A stretch of DNA of 64,000 nt from Bacillota bacterium (GTDB taxonomy: Bacteria; Bacillota; Clostridia; Lachnospirales; Lachnospiraceae). Of this stretch, positions 42,540 through 51,498 are shown in pieces (position 1 is the stretch's first letter; the number at the start of each line of letters is the position of its first letter). The translations under genes and the position numbers were made by a program. The notes beneath the pieces are model-generated. The model saw only the letters and a list, made by a program, of their open reading frames with translations, did no database searches and was not told the origin of the DNA. Location of the stretch: the NCBI GenBank assembly GCA_023434365.1, contig JAEYSV010000043.1:35546-99545 (forward strand), in the 5' to 3' direction.

Positions 42540-44135
42540 TTATTTATTAGCAAGATGATTATTCACTACATCAATCAATTGATTATAACCATTCTCTTTT
42601 AGCTTTAGACTAAGCTCTCTCAGCTTTGCCTCCGTTTGCTCTTCATAATAACCTATAAAAGCTAACGAGTATTCCTCAAATAATGCTACACATGCATCGT
42701 ATTCATTCTGCAGCTCACCAAAATCTATCTCCACTCCATATAACGCACCATAATGAATGTTATCATTCATTAGTTTTCTTTCGTGTAGAAATTTATCTCT
42801 TATCTGATCTACCGGAAAAAATCTGGAATTGTCAACTGGAAACACTTTAGTGGCATAACCAGCTTCTTTATTAGAATTCATTGTAAGGCGGTTTGTGTTG
42901 ATTATATATTGCTTACCTTCGATTCCATATGCTAGTAACTGCCCTAGTTCCCCATCAGTGTAAATTCTCTGTAAAAAGTCCATGCTTTCTCTTTTATACT
43001 GTGATTGGTGAAGCACCCCTGTTTGCATTCGGATATTGTTTATATAGGTATAATTAATTACTTTTGGAATATATAAAGAGACCATTAATGGTTGTTCGTC
43101 TTGATTAATATTGACAGTATAGTAATTAGAGGTCCAGTTAGTAACTTCATTCAATTGAACAAACATTTTAGTATACGAGTCACAAGGTTTATCTAATATA
43201 AATTCACTTTTATTACTATATTGACTGCGAATATAATCCGAGTACGTTAAAAATCCTTTTTCCCTCATTCTTCCCAAATCAATATACTTCTTTATAACAT
43301 TCATATCTTCTAAAAAATTATACGCTTTAACTTTTCCATTCTCATGGCTAATTACAAATAAATCTTTATAGCTGTCTAATCCTAGATAATTGGTCATAAT
43401 CAGATTGGACCGTTCTAGGTAAATCGGTGCAATATTATCTTTCAATACTGTTGCACATATATCTTCTAAAGAAGATAATGTTCCATCGAAAACAGTAAAA
43501 TCAAAGTTATAATAATCAGCTACTACAGGATTATACGCATAACTAACGGTATCTCCGAGCGCCTCACAGTTATTTATCCCATATATCTTTCCATCCCGAT
43601 ACCGTACCCTGTCCCAGACCATATTAGAAAAAGTATTCAGTAGTGTACTACCCTCTGTGGAATTTAGAAAACCATCTAATTCTTCAAGATATTCTTTTTG
43701 GATACAATATTCATAAGGGTTGATATCTCTAACATCATCCGAGCCACAACACATTATATCCAATTGCTTATCTTCCCCTATCAATCGTTCAGCTAAAATC
43801 GGCATTGGCGTATCACTCTCTGCCGCCGATTTTCCAATTAATTCAATCATATAATCTACATTCTTTTTATCTAATAGTAAATTAACTTTTTTAACAATTT
43901 CTTGGTTAATATTCTCATTAATTTGGTCTATTAAGAAAACTAGTTTCTTCTTACCCTTTATTGTTTTTTCATAATCATCTATCTTTTCAGTAATAAGTTC
44001 ATCCATCTCGTTATACTCAATATGATAATCATTTGTTTGCTGTACTATTGTGTGAATATTATTTGTTTCATTGCAACATCCATTAATTATTATAGCAACT
44101 ATCAATAGAATGGTATAACTCTTTAATTGCTTCAT
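42540..44135 (-). CDS. Extracellular solute-binding-like lipoprotein
   Basis: A 531-residue exported lipoprotein (lipobox INGC, Cys20). The layout (alternating small alpha/beta segments, VDYMIELIGKSAAES, LLDKKNVD, then an aromatic-rich C-terminal half) resembles the periplasmic-binding-protein type 2 fold used by sugar and peptide ABC receptors, but no signature allows a ligand. GGGGG precedes ATG. It leads the cassette with the propeller lipoprotein 16 bp downstream. Confidence 0.7.
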   Translation of the reverse strand: MKQLKSYTILLIVAIIINGCCNETNNIHTIVQQTNDYHIEYNEMDELITEKIDDYEKTIKGKKKLVFLIDQINENINQEIVKKVNLLLDKKNVDYMIELIGKSAAESDTPMPILAERLIGEDKQLDIMCCGSDDVRDINPYEYCIQKEYLEELDGFLNSTEGSTLLNTFSNMVWDRVRYRDGKIYGINNCEALGDTVSYAYNPVVADYYNFDFTVFDGTLSSLEDICATVLKDNIAPIYLERSNLIMTNYLGLDSYKDLFVISHENGKVKAYNFLEDMNVIKKYIDLGRMREKGFLTYSDYIRSQYSNKSEFILDKPCDSYTKMFVQLNEVTNWTSNYYTVNINQDEQPLMVSLYIPKVINYTYINNIRMQTGVLHQSQYKRESMDFLQRIYTDGELGQLLAYGIEGKQYIINTNRLTMNSNKEAGYATKVFPVDNSRFFPVDQIRDKFLHERKLMNDNIHYGALYGVEIDFGELQNEYDACVALFEEYSLAFIGYYEEQTEAKLRELSLKLKENGYNQLIDVVNNHLANK

Positions 44136-44228
44136 ATGTACCCCCTAGTATACTTAAAATAAATACAAACAACTTCTTTACACATATAATTATATTGATA
44201 TAGGGAATATGCAACATCAAACTAATTT

Positions 44229-44648
44229 CTATTGAATAAATCCAGTGTATACACGATAACCTTCTATTTGATGCTTCATGCTAGCAGAATAAAAAGCATA
44301 TCCAGGTGCTTGAGTAGGCACTCTAACCTCAATATATGCTTTTATATCAAAACTCTGATTTGAATTGAGAACTCTATTAGAATCAGAGTTAGATAATTTA
44401 CCACCATACGAATTGATACCATCAACCCTAACATATACATATGCTGTTTTCCCAGGTAAGTAATAATTCTGTGTATATGCTCTTACAATCTTAATAGAAG
44501 AAATATACCCAGCAAAATATTTATTGACATTAGAAGAATCTCGTCCTTCATAATATGTATGACCAGTAAAATCAGCTGCAAAAACATTAATCGATGTTTC
44601 TAAACATAAAATAACTAGACATAGAACTGTGATAATTTTCTTTTTCAT
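44229..44648 (-). CDS. Small secreted beta-rich protein
   Basis: A 139-residue protein with signal peptide (MKKKIITVLCLVILCLETS, cleavage likely after NVFA), a mature part of about 115 residues with no cysteine and abundant Tyr, Ser and Val, and no recognised domain. The GGGAGG box selects the ATG at 44648, two codons inside the longest reading. It is 93 bp upstream of the solute-binding lipoprotein and may be the substrate or partner of the ABC system. A bacteriocin-like role is only a guess. Confidence 0.65.
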   Translation of the reverse strand: MKKKIITVLCLVILCLETSINVFAADFTGHTYYEGRDSSNVNKYFAGYISSIKIVRAYTQNYYLPGKTAYVYVRVDGINSYGGKLSNSDSNRVLNSNQSFDIKAYIEVRVPTQAPGYAFYSASMKHQIEGYRVYTGFIQ

Positions 44649-44855
44649 ACTCATCCTCCCTCGTTTACATAGTTTCCATAGTTTCCATTTGCATATTGGT
44701 TTGCATATTCCCTATTCAAATAATAACCCAATTAACTTTTTTTGTAAATATATATAAATATATGTTTCTCTCGTATGCTAGTACAAATATATTGTACCCT
44801 CTTTAACCTCTGTTTAATAAGATTAATAAAATTCATATGTTTATGGTGTCCCATC

Positions 44856-44935
44856 TTACTCAATTGGATGAAGTTCTCTCTTATCTTGTTTATAGTCCTC
44901 TTTACAGCACCAGGCATATTTACTTTCTCCTCTTG
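44856..44935 (-). pseudogene. Remnant of a propeller lipoprotein C-terminus
   Basis: Minus-strand frame reads KYAWCCKEDYKQDKRELHPIE then stop. It aligns with KYAWCDKDEFKQGKIELHPIE of the intact lipoprotein at 41237. Only about 25 codons remain, with no start, which points to a duplicated and deleted paralogue. Confidence 0.8.
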
Positions 44936-44946
44936 TATAGTTTATT

Positions 44947-45107
44947 TTACCATAATGCATATATTGGTCCTGTAATGTAGAAGGTTACAACACCAATCGC
45001 ATTCAAACAACCGTGTGCTAAATCGGCGCCCACATATTATTGTGTTTATAACGTAAAACGCTAAAAAACACAGCATATTTCGCTGTAACTACTACGCCAA
45101 TTTTAAT
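44947..45107 (-). pseudogene. Decayed CPBP intramembrane protease C-terminus
   Basis: Two frames join as IKIGVVVTAKYAVFFSVLRY, KHNNMWAP, then after a one-base loss near 45022 DLAHGCLNAIGVVTFYITGP and IYALW-stop. The H-x3-N segment (LAHGCLN) and W-A-P-I are the closing motif of the CPBP (Abi/CAAX protease) family, often linked to bacteriocin self-immunity. It is a broken fragment with no N-terminus. Confidence 0.75.
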
Positions 45108-45112
45108 ACATA

Positions 45113-45239
45113 TCAAGCTTTTGCTGATGACCAGTCAATTGATTGAGAATCGGCATAAGTACGCCAATAACATGCTAAAAAGTCTTCTTTTCCGATATAA
45201 CAATTGCATATAACTTCCTCTAAAATTTTACTACTTTTA
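45113..45239 (-). pseudogene. Unidentified coding remnant
   Basis: Open frame of about 42 codons with no start, reading SKILEEVICNCYIGKEDFLA, then CYWRTYADSQSIDWSSAKA and a stop. It reads like protein but I do not recognise it. Together with the two fragments next to it, it marks a degraded region between the ABC cassette and the epimerase gene. Confidence 0.4.
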
Positions 45240-45311
45240 TATATTATTGTAAACCCACGGTGCTAGAATACTTTTTAGATACGTTAAAACTCCTTTCTAA
45301 ACTTTATCAGC

Positions 45312-46180
45312 CTAAAAATGAGTAATGTGCTTGATATAATAATCAAGTAAATCATATATCCAGTCTGCTATATTGGTAAACTGATATTCAATAGCTTTTG
45401 CCTTATCTAAGTTAAGACTATACTCTTTCGTAACATTATAAGGAGCGGGATCGCCATCTGTTGAAAGAATCGCCTTTTTCCCTGTCTTCTTTTGCACATA
45501 ATCAAGTATTTGGCCAATGCTAATCGTTCCATATGAGCAACCGTTAATTGCACCCGTAAAGCCACTTTCTACGAGAAATGCGAGGAACCTTCCTGCTTCT
45601 TTAGAATTAATAAAGCTCATCTGACAATCCATATTATCTATATACATTGGGATATCATTTACCACATGCTCCACATAGAATTGCAAACGATTCGTATAGT
45701 CATCCTTGCCTATAACGTAGGGATAACGTACTGCAACAGTTTGCTTTGGATGCTCTAGACTCCATAATGCATACTCTGCCTGCCTCTTCACCTCGGCATA
45801 AGTTCCATCTTTTCTGTCGCACCATATCAATGGGCCATTGGTATTAAACTCTTCTTCATTGACATTTAGATGCAATGAATCATACACTGCCATGCTGGAC
45901 ATATAGAGGTATCGGTCACAGTCTATCACATCCAATAAAACTTAATATCATTGGAAGCGTATGCTATCTTATCAATTACGACATCATAATGTATTCCTAA
46001 TAAAGCCTGCTTTATACTCTCTGCATCATATCGATTAAGAATAATTCTTGTTACTTTGTCGCCAAAGTCATCTTTTTTATTCCCTCTTGTTGCAATGGTA
46101 ATGTCATGCTGTTTGGCAATCAGGTCATGCACCATAGGGATACCGAAAAATCGGGTACCTCCTAATACTAGAATTTTCAT
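45312..46180 (-). pseudogene. NAD-dependent epimerase/dehydratase, frameshifted
   Basis: An SDR-fold protein of about 290 residues read in two frames. The N-terminal frame starts MKILVLGGTRFFGIPMVHDL (Rossmann motif G-x-x-x-x-F-G) and runs to ASNDIK near 45950; the second frame resumes LLDVIDCDRYLYMSSMAVYD and continues to 45312. Loss of one base in the run around 45934-45942 explains the break. Close relatives are reductases or epimerases without the usual YxxxK pair in the right place. GGAAAGGAG precedes ATG 46180. A sequencing error could give the same picture. Confidence 0.8.
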
Positions 46181-46242
46181 TATAGTGTTCTCCTTTCCCA
46201 ATATTTCCCTTCCATTTAGCTATGTAGACCATCTGTTCTTCT

Positions 46243-46704
46243 TTAATGCTTAACCTTCATCATCAGATACTCATCAATTCCCTTCCGATATAGACTTGGA
46301 ATCGTCCCAAGGTACTGATACCCAAGCTTTTCATAGAACACTTTTGCCCCCGGATTGTAATCACCGACCAGTAAGAAAATTTTACTTCTTGTTTCAAACA
46401 GCAATGCTTCTATGAATTCCAGAAGCTTTTTACCTAGCCCTTTTCCCCTAAACTCCTCTTTTACCGCTATCAAATGTATGTAATGATAGGCATGAAAGGC
46501 ACCCTCTAAAATAAAGTAGGCAAAACCAACACATTTCCCGTCGCACAAAGCTACATACAAATTACCACTATTAATACCTTCCATCACTGCTCTTTTCCTG
46601 CTATCTTCTGTTTGAAAATAAGAATCACTCAGAGTCGAGTCTTCCATTGCTTTCGTACAGTCATGAAAATGATTGACTGTGCCTTTAATAAATTGAATGT
46701 CCAT
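46243..46704 (-). CDS. GNAT family N-acetyltransferase
   Basis: A 153-residue acetyltransferase with the acetyl-CoA motif LIAVKEEFRGKGLGKKLLEF and the closing VFYEKLGYQYLGT and KGIDEYLMMK. Substrate unknown. AGGAGG precedes ATG, and the gene is 62 bp upstream of the frameshifted epimerase. Confidence 0.9.
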   Translation of the reverse strand: MDIQFIKGTVNHFHDCTKAMEDSTLSDSYFQTEDSRKRAVMEGINSGNLYVALCDGKCVGFAYFILEGAFHAYHYIHLIAVKEEFRGKGLGKKLLEFIEALLFETRSKIFLLVGDYNPGAKVFYEKLGYQYLGTIPSLYRKGIDEYLMMKVKH

Positions 46705-46859
46705 TTTTGCCTCCTGGTGAACAAATTAATTATTCTATCTTATTATGCATATGATAACCTATCATACCTGACAGAAACACTTTTCGTGTTACTATAGCGT
46801 ATCTACCTAAATTATAAGTATATAACTGTAAATTTTCAAGTAAGCTACCAATATTTCAC

Positions 46860-46912
46860 TTGACAATCAGGTTTACAAGCAGTAAACTATCAATAGGTTT
46901 ACAACTTGTAAA
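46860..46912 (+). promoter_or_regulatory. Promoter and twin BlaI-type operators
   Basis: TTGACA (46860-46865), 17-bp spacer, TAAACT (46883-46888). Operator 1, GTTTAC-aagca-GTAAAC (46871-46887), overlaps the -10 box. Operator 2, TTTACAA-c-TTGTAAA (46898-46912), is a perfect dyad just downstream. BlaI/MecI dimers bind TACA-x-TGTA-like dyads, so the downstream regulator probably represses itself. Confidence 0.7.
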
Positions 46913-46931
46913 ACATAAGGAGGTATAGAAT

Positions 46932-47294
46932 ATGACTGATTACAAATTAGCGGAACAAGAATCAAGATTTGCGGATTTAATCTGGGAGAACGAACCTATC
47001 ACCTCAATGGAGTTAGTAAAACTATCTGAAGATGTGATGCAATGGAAAAAGTCCACTACCTACACGATTCTTAGAAGGCTATGCGAGCGTGGTATCTTTA
47101 AGAGTGAAAATGCGGTTGTTACCTCTCTAATTAAACGGGATGACTTTTACGCAAAGCAAAGCCGCCGATATGTAGAAGATACCTTTGGTGGGTCATTGCC
47201 AAAGTTTATCACTTCCTTTATCGGTGGGAAGAAGCTATCCAAGAAACAAGCAGAGGAACTATTGCGCTTAATTGATGAACATAAGGAGGACTAA
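46932..47294 (+). CDS. BlaI/MecI/CopY-family repressor
   Basis: A 120-residue winged-helix repressor (MTDYKLAEQESRFADLIWEN start, KKSTTYTILRRLCERGIF recognition wing) and a C-terminal dimer helix. In the classic system BlaR1 proteolysis inactivates it. AAGGAGG precedes ATG. It is followed two bases later by the BlaR1 gene. Confidence 0.92.
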   Translation: MTDYKLAEQESRFADLIWENEPITSMELVKLSEDVMQWKKSTTYTILRRLCERGIFKSENAVVTSLIKRDDFYAKQSRRYVEDTFGGSLPKFITSFIGGKKLSKKQAEELLRLIDEHKED

Positions 47295-47296
47295 TT

Positions 47297-49114
47297 ATGG
47301 AAGAACTGTTTCTAACCGTTTTCAACATGAGTCTGACAGGAGCATTCGTCATTATAGGAATACTAATTGCAAGGCTTCCATTAAAAAAGTCGCCGAAGAT
47401 TTTTTCCTATTGCTTGTGGGCAGTTGTGGGTTTTCGACTCGTTATTCCATTTTCGATTGAGGGGTTATTTAGTCTGCTACCGTTCAAATCGACTCCAATT
47501 CCAACAGATATCGCAACTCAGCCCATTCCACGCATAGATAGTGGTATTAAGTTTATTAATAATTCCATAAGCAGTATTCTGCCCTCTACAACACCTTCAA
47601 TAAGTACGAATCCATTGCAAAGTTTTATTACAACTGCCTCCTATATCTGGATTTTAGGCATTGCTTTTATGCTAATCTACAGCACTGTATCAATCATTCT
47701 TTTAAAATACCGGCTCCGTAGGTCGGTGAATCTTAACACTAACATCTACGAGACAGACAATCTTAAAACACCATTTGTTATTGGACTGTTTCGTCCTAAG
47801 ATTTATATCCCTACCGGCTTAGTTGGTGAGGAACGTAACTACATCATCTTGCATGAACAGACTCACATCAAACGATTAGATCATGTGGTTAAGGTGTGTG
47901 CCTATTATATACTCTGCCTTCATTGGTTTAATCCATTTGCCTGGGTAGCCTTTCTGTTAATGGGGGCGGATATGGAGATGTCCTGTGATGAACACGTTAT
48001 GAATAAACTAGGCTATGATATCAAAAAGGCTTACTCGATGTCTCTCGTCCGTGTTGCAGCGGGCAAGCGGATATTGAACGGATGTCCAGTCGCTTTCGGG
48101 GAGGGTGGTATGAAAGAACGAATTAAGAATGTACTGAATCTCAAAAAACCTTCACGGATTATCATAATTACCTCCGTCTTACTAGTTTTGGTGTTATCAG
48201 TAGGTTTTATGCTAAGTCGCGCCAATGAGAGTGACACCTCAGATATCATTTTGCATGAAAAGGAATCTGCAAATTCAACTATAGTGAATACAGATAAAGA
48301 CTCACTAAAGATTGGTACGTATTATTTAAAATCATCGGATGATACAGAAAAGCTTGTACATCTCTCCTTTGTGACGCTTAACAGTAACAATAGCGCGGCA
48401 CTAGGTCAGGCACCAATTAGCAGTTACATGCTTCCGCCTTGTACTTATTCTGTTAAAGGGGATGAAATTCGTATTCACGCAGTAATCAAAACAGAATGGG
48501 ACGAGGAGTTTTATAACCTTAAAAATGAGGACATTATCGCTAGGTTTACAATAAACGATCAGGAGACTTTAATATTCACGTCAGGTAATGTTCCATTGTT
48601 TGCTGACTCAGGAGCTAAGTATGTATACCAACCAACTCCCCCTTCTCACAAAGCGACTGAATGGCTGAATTACTACCAAAACGAAGAAATGCCGTGGGGT
48701 AAAAGTTTTGAAATGAGCTTACCAGAATACCCTAATGTCACATTCAAATGGACATATGAAAAAGTTACAGCAACTGATTCAAACGGTGAAATCACTTTGT
48801 TTGGTGGTATGCCTATCTGGAATGTCTATTTGGCAGACTTAAACAACGATGGACTACCAGAATTATGCGCAACAGTCAGTTTTGGCTCAGGAATTATAGA
48901 TACCCGTGTAGTTGTCTATGATTACAACGCTGGTAAGCTATACGAGTTGTCCGACCGCATGCACTACGACTATTCCCTTTCTCTAGATAATGGTCAGTTA
49001 ATAGTCACACAGACAAAGTATCCAAATGGTGAAAAAATTGCGGAAGGTTCTGTGGAATTGATAAATGATAAACTGATGCTTGTCATTCATAATAACCAAA
49101 CTCCACAGCCATAA
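47297..49114 (+). CDS. BlaR1-type M56 membrane metallopeptidase
   Basis: A 605-residue protein. N-terminal TM helices 1-3, M56 zinc motif HEQTHIKRLDH (H-E-x-x-H) near residue 193, then another TM region, a further TM helix near 290 and a C-terminal extracellular part of about 300 residues. That outer part does not show the penicillin-binding SxxK/SxN motifs; it holds two beta-rich domains, so the signal may not be a beta-lactam. The last 100 residues contain a D-L-N-N-D-G-L-P-E-L calcium-like loop. Directly follows the repressor. No beta-lactamase gene is adjacent. Confidence 0.9.
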   Translation: MEELFLTVFNMSLTGAFVIIGILIARLPLKKSPKIFSYCLWAVVGFRLVIPFSIEGLFSLLPFKSTPIPTDIATQPIPRIDSGIKFINNSISSILPSTTPSISTNPLQSFITTASYIWILGIAFMLIYSTVSIILLKYRLRRSVNLNTNIYETDNLKTPFVIGLFRPKIYIPTGLVGEERNYIILHEQTHIKRLDHVVKVCAYYILCLHWFNPFAWVAFLLMGADMEMSCDEHVMNKLGYDIKKAYSMSLVRVAAGKRILNGCPVAFGEGGMKERIKNVLNLKKPSRIIIITSVLLVLVLSVGFMLSRANESDTSDIILHEKESANSTIVNTDKDSLKIGTYYLKSSDDTEKLVHLSFVTLNSNNSAALGQAPISSYMLPPCTYSVKGDEIRIHAVIKTEWDEEFYNLKNEDIIARFTINDQETLIFTSGNVPLFADSGAKYVYQPTPPSHKATEWLNYYQNEEMPWGKSFEMSLPEYPNVTFKWTYEKVTATDSNGEITLFGGMPIWNVYLADLNNDGLPELCATVSFGSGIIDTRVVVYDYNAGKLYELSDRMHYDYSLSLDNGQLIVTQTKYPNGEKIAEGSVELINDKLMLVIHNNQTPQP

Positions 49115-49156
49115 TAAGAAATTTGATATATCAATTACAAAGTGGTACTGTTTGAT

Positions 49157-49195
49157 AAAACAAGAACTCCCTTAAACTGTGGGAGTTCTTGTTTT
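49157..49195. terminator. Bidirectional terminator after the BlaR1-like gene
   Basis: Perfect arms AAAACAAGAACTCCC / GGGAGTTCTTGTTTT with a 9-nt loop. T or A runs flank both sides. It ends the blaI-blaR1 transcript. Confidence 0.8.
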
Positions 49196-49275
49196 ACATT
49201 AATGTTTCAGTCTTTCAAAAATCTTTACCTTCTTCAGTTTCGTAACTTACACCGGCATAGCCAAACATACAAGTA

Positions 49276-50049
49276 CTAATCTGTAATGAGTATTTTCACC
49301 CAATCAGCATGTAAGTCATACATCTGAGCATGCTCTGTCATTTCACTGTTATTTGTCTTTACTCCGTAATCTCTAGACCAGTTTGCAAGTGCTCTTAGTC
49401 TTTTCTCTACTTTATGAATTACAGTCGCTTTGTCATATAGAAATTCATGATCATTTCCACCATATGCCTCAAGAAATCTTTGTAATCTAGCTTGAAGCAC
49501 CTCTTTTGTAAACGGAGATACCTCTTTATATACTTCAATACTACCAACTGGCATTAGCGGTACAAAGCGATAGGCAGTGTAGGCGATGTCCCAAAGTCTG
49601 GAGCCGGGTGCGCACACATCAAAATCAATTAATCCGACAAACTTTTTATTTTGGAATACGCAGTTATACGGTGCAAAGTCGATATGGCAGATTACCTCGT
49701 TTACTTCATCGTTCTCTAACAACCATTTGGCCTCTGTATAGTTAAAATCTAACGTCGCATCATGCCATAACCGTAATCTTTTTGCGATATCACACAGTAT
49801 CGTGTCCTCCCATAACCAATCTGGGGTATCATGTGGGACTTCACCTTCAAAATAACTTAAGACATGTTTTCCCTCAGAATTTACTCCAAATGATTCAGGT
49901 ACCCAGTCTATTCCTTTTGCACGAACATGCTGTAACAAATTATGAATAGTATTCGACGCTAATGTAGCTTCCTTGTAGATGTGTTGGTTTCTTAATACAG
50001 GGGCATTCATATTGCCACCACTTAAGATTTGGTCCTTACTTTCGTTCAT
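49276..50049 (-). CDS. Aminoglycoside phosphotransferase/choline kinase-family kinase
   Basis: A 257-residue protein-kinase-like small-molecule kinase. The opening ILSGGNMNAPVLRNQHIYK is the glycine-rich start, HIDFAPYNCVFQNKK the catalytic loop (H-x-D-x3-x-N, with Asp acting as base) and LIDFDVCAPGSRLWDIAY the metal-binding loop. Substrate not predictable; many relatives are not resistance enzymes. A weak site precedes ATG; the glycine-rich segment supports the long start. Confidence 0.88.
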   Translation of the reverse strand: MNESKDQILSGGNMNAPVLRNQHIYKEATLASNTIHNLLQHVRAKGIDWVPESFGVNSEGKHVLSYFEGEVPHDTPDWLWEDTILCDIAKRLRLWHDATLDFNYTEAKWLLENDEVNEVICHIDFAPYNCVFQNKKFVGLIDFDVCAPGSRLWDIAYTAYRFVPLMPVGSIEVYKEVSPFTKEVLQARLQRFLEAYGGNDHEFLYDKATVIHKVEKRLRALANWSRDYGVKTNNSEMTEHAQMYDLHADWVKILITD

Positions 50050-50129
50050 ATAGTTAGGTACTCTCTTTCTTTTATGTAATCTCTCTCATCACCATAACTT
50101 TTCATGTATTTAAAGAGATTTTTTTCTAG

Positions 50130-50579
50130 CTAAAGCGTTATCTCATAAACACAGGATTGATCCCCTCTTAATACACTTTTTGCTACCTTACTATGTACTT
50201 CTTTCCCAATTATTTTCTCAATCATTTTTGCTGTCATACTTGCTGAGCAATGGCACAGAACTGGTGATACTTTTTTACCACTCATACTTAGCGTGACTGG
50301 GCATACGCAATAATCTTTGTTCTCGTCAACAAGTATTTTTCCGGTATTTTCATCATAAGTAATAATCTGTCCATGCTCTTTTGACATTAATTCAAGGAAA
50401 CACTTCAAATCACCAACATACTGCTCAAGCATTGGCTCCATCAGTTTATAATGACATACACCACATTGGTTAAAAAGTTGCTCGCATGTTTCTTGTGAAC
50501 AATTATGTTCGATGCTATTTAATAATTCACCGAACCAATCCATACTAAAATTCTGTGCCCATTCCTTATAATCATCCAT
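50130..50579 (-). CDS. Cysteine-rich hydrolase-like protein
   Basis: A 149-residue protein with paired cysteines (CSQETC, CGVC, CVCP, CHC, CVYEI). The pattern ending in R-G-D-Q-S-C-V-Y-E-I resembles ATC-hydrolase/DUF-type cysteine proteins, but the match is only partial. AAGGAG lies seven bases ahead of the ATG at 50579; longer readings to 50621 lack such a site. Role not known. Confidence 0.6.
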   Translation of the reverse strand: MDDYKEWAQNFSMDWFGELLNSIEHNCSQETCEQLFNQCGVCHYKLMEPMLEQYVGDLKCFLELMSKEHGQIITYDENTGKILVDENKDYCVCPVTLSMSGKKVSPVLCHCSASMTAKMIEKIIGKEVHSKVAKSVLRGDQSCVYEITL

Positions 50580-50694
50580 ACTCATACTCCTTTTACTTAA
50601 CAATACCTTGACCGTAGACATTACTTGTAGACTTATACATAATCTTCCATTTAATTATATCATCACAGTAAATTATCGCATAGCTTATATTTTA

Positions 50695-51336
50695 TTAATA
50701 AAGAAACTCTACCGTAACACTAGCTTCAATCTGGTAATTACCCGGTTCAATCGGTGTTGAAGCGATTGCTCTCTCCCTCATATCGAAGGAGGTGGAAAAT
50801 GGAATTGCTACTGAACTATTTTCTGTGATTTGGATTGGAATCGGATTTACTGGTACTCCTAAGTTCTCGGCAATCGATAGTGCTTTGTCAATTGCGTTGT
50901 CAACTGCAATATTCAGAGCTTCCTGATAATAACTATCTTGATTGGACACCTCAAATGTTATAAACTCCACAACATTGGCTCTACTGGATACAGCTGCATC
51001 AATTACAGCACCCGCCTGGCTTATATCAGACAGTTTAATCTGTAGAATATTGCGTACCGAATAACCTTTATCTACTCTTCTATCATTTTCGTATGCATAT
51101 AGTTTTTCAATGTTATATTGAATCGTTCTGATATCTGTGATACCCATTTCTCTTAGTGCTTCTAACACTTCCTGGCTTAGCAGAGCGTTCTCAGCCTGAA
51201 CCTCTTCAAGATTTTCTCCGGTTGTCTGAACACCAAGACGAATTAAAGCCACATCTGGTACAACGCTAATTTGCCCTTTCCCAGTCAATGTCATGTTATT
51301 ACGTCGTTTTATATACTTTCCAGTTTCCTGATTCAT
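50695..51336 (-). CDS. SIMPL domain protein (DUF541)
   Basis: A 213-residue protein of the SIMPL/DUF541 family: MTLTGKGQISVVPDVALIRLGVQTTGENL at the N-terminus, repeated beta-alpha units and the closing PGNYQIEASVTVEFLY. No signal peptide is visible, so unlike E. coli YggE it appears cytoplasmic. AAAGGAAG precedes ATG. Functions of the family include oxidative-stress protection by unknown means. Confidence 0.85.
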   Translation of the reverse strand: MNQETGKYIKRRNNMTLTGKGQISVVPDVALIRLGVQTTGENLEEVQAENALLSQEVLEALREMGITDIRTIQYNIEKLYAYENDRRVDKGYSVRNILQIKLSDISQAGAVIDAAVSSRANVVEFITFEVSNQDSYYQEALNIAVDNAIDKALSIAENLGVPVNPIPIQITENSSVAIPFSTSFDMRERAIASTPIEPGNYQIEASVTVEFLY

Positions 51337-51438
51337 AGTATCTTCCTTTACTATAATAATTAATCTCTATTAGCAATATATGAAGGATTATGTAATTCAA
51401 TTAATCTTTTTATCTCTGTTATGAAGACGTCGGTGTTT

Positions 51439-51459
51439 AGACCCCGTAATATGGGGTCT
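51439..51459. terminator. Weak hairpin between DUF541 and PII genes
   Basis: AGACCCC / GGGGTCT with a 7-nt loop. There is no T run in either direction, so termination is only possible. Confidence 0.35.
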
Positions 51460-51498
51460 TATGCACCGCTACTTTTGACACCTTAATCCACTCATGAA

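Noticed and set aside
44229..44648. Small secreted protein as a lactococcin 972-type bacteriocin
   Set aside because: The general gene setting is similar, but the sequence lacks the family's W/G-rich core, so only an unknown secreted protein is reported.
44732..44917. 61-codon minus-strand ORF starting MPGAVKRTINKIRENFIQ
   Set aside because: It is an out-of-frame reading across the decayed lipoprotein tail; the correct frame shows KYAWC and a stop.
49276..50049. Calling the kinase an aminoglycoside resistance gene
   Set aside because: Only the general phosphotransferase fold motifs are visible; nothing shows drug specificity.
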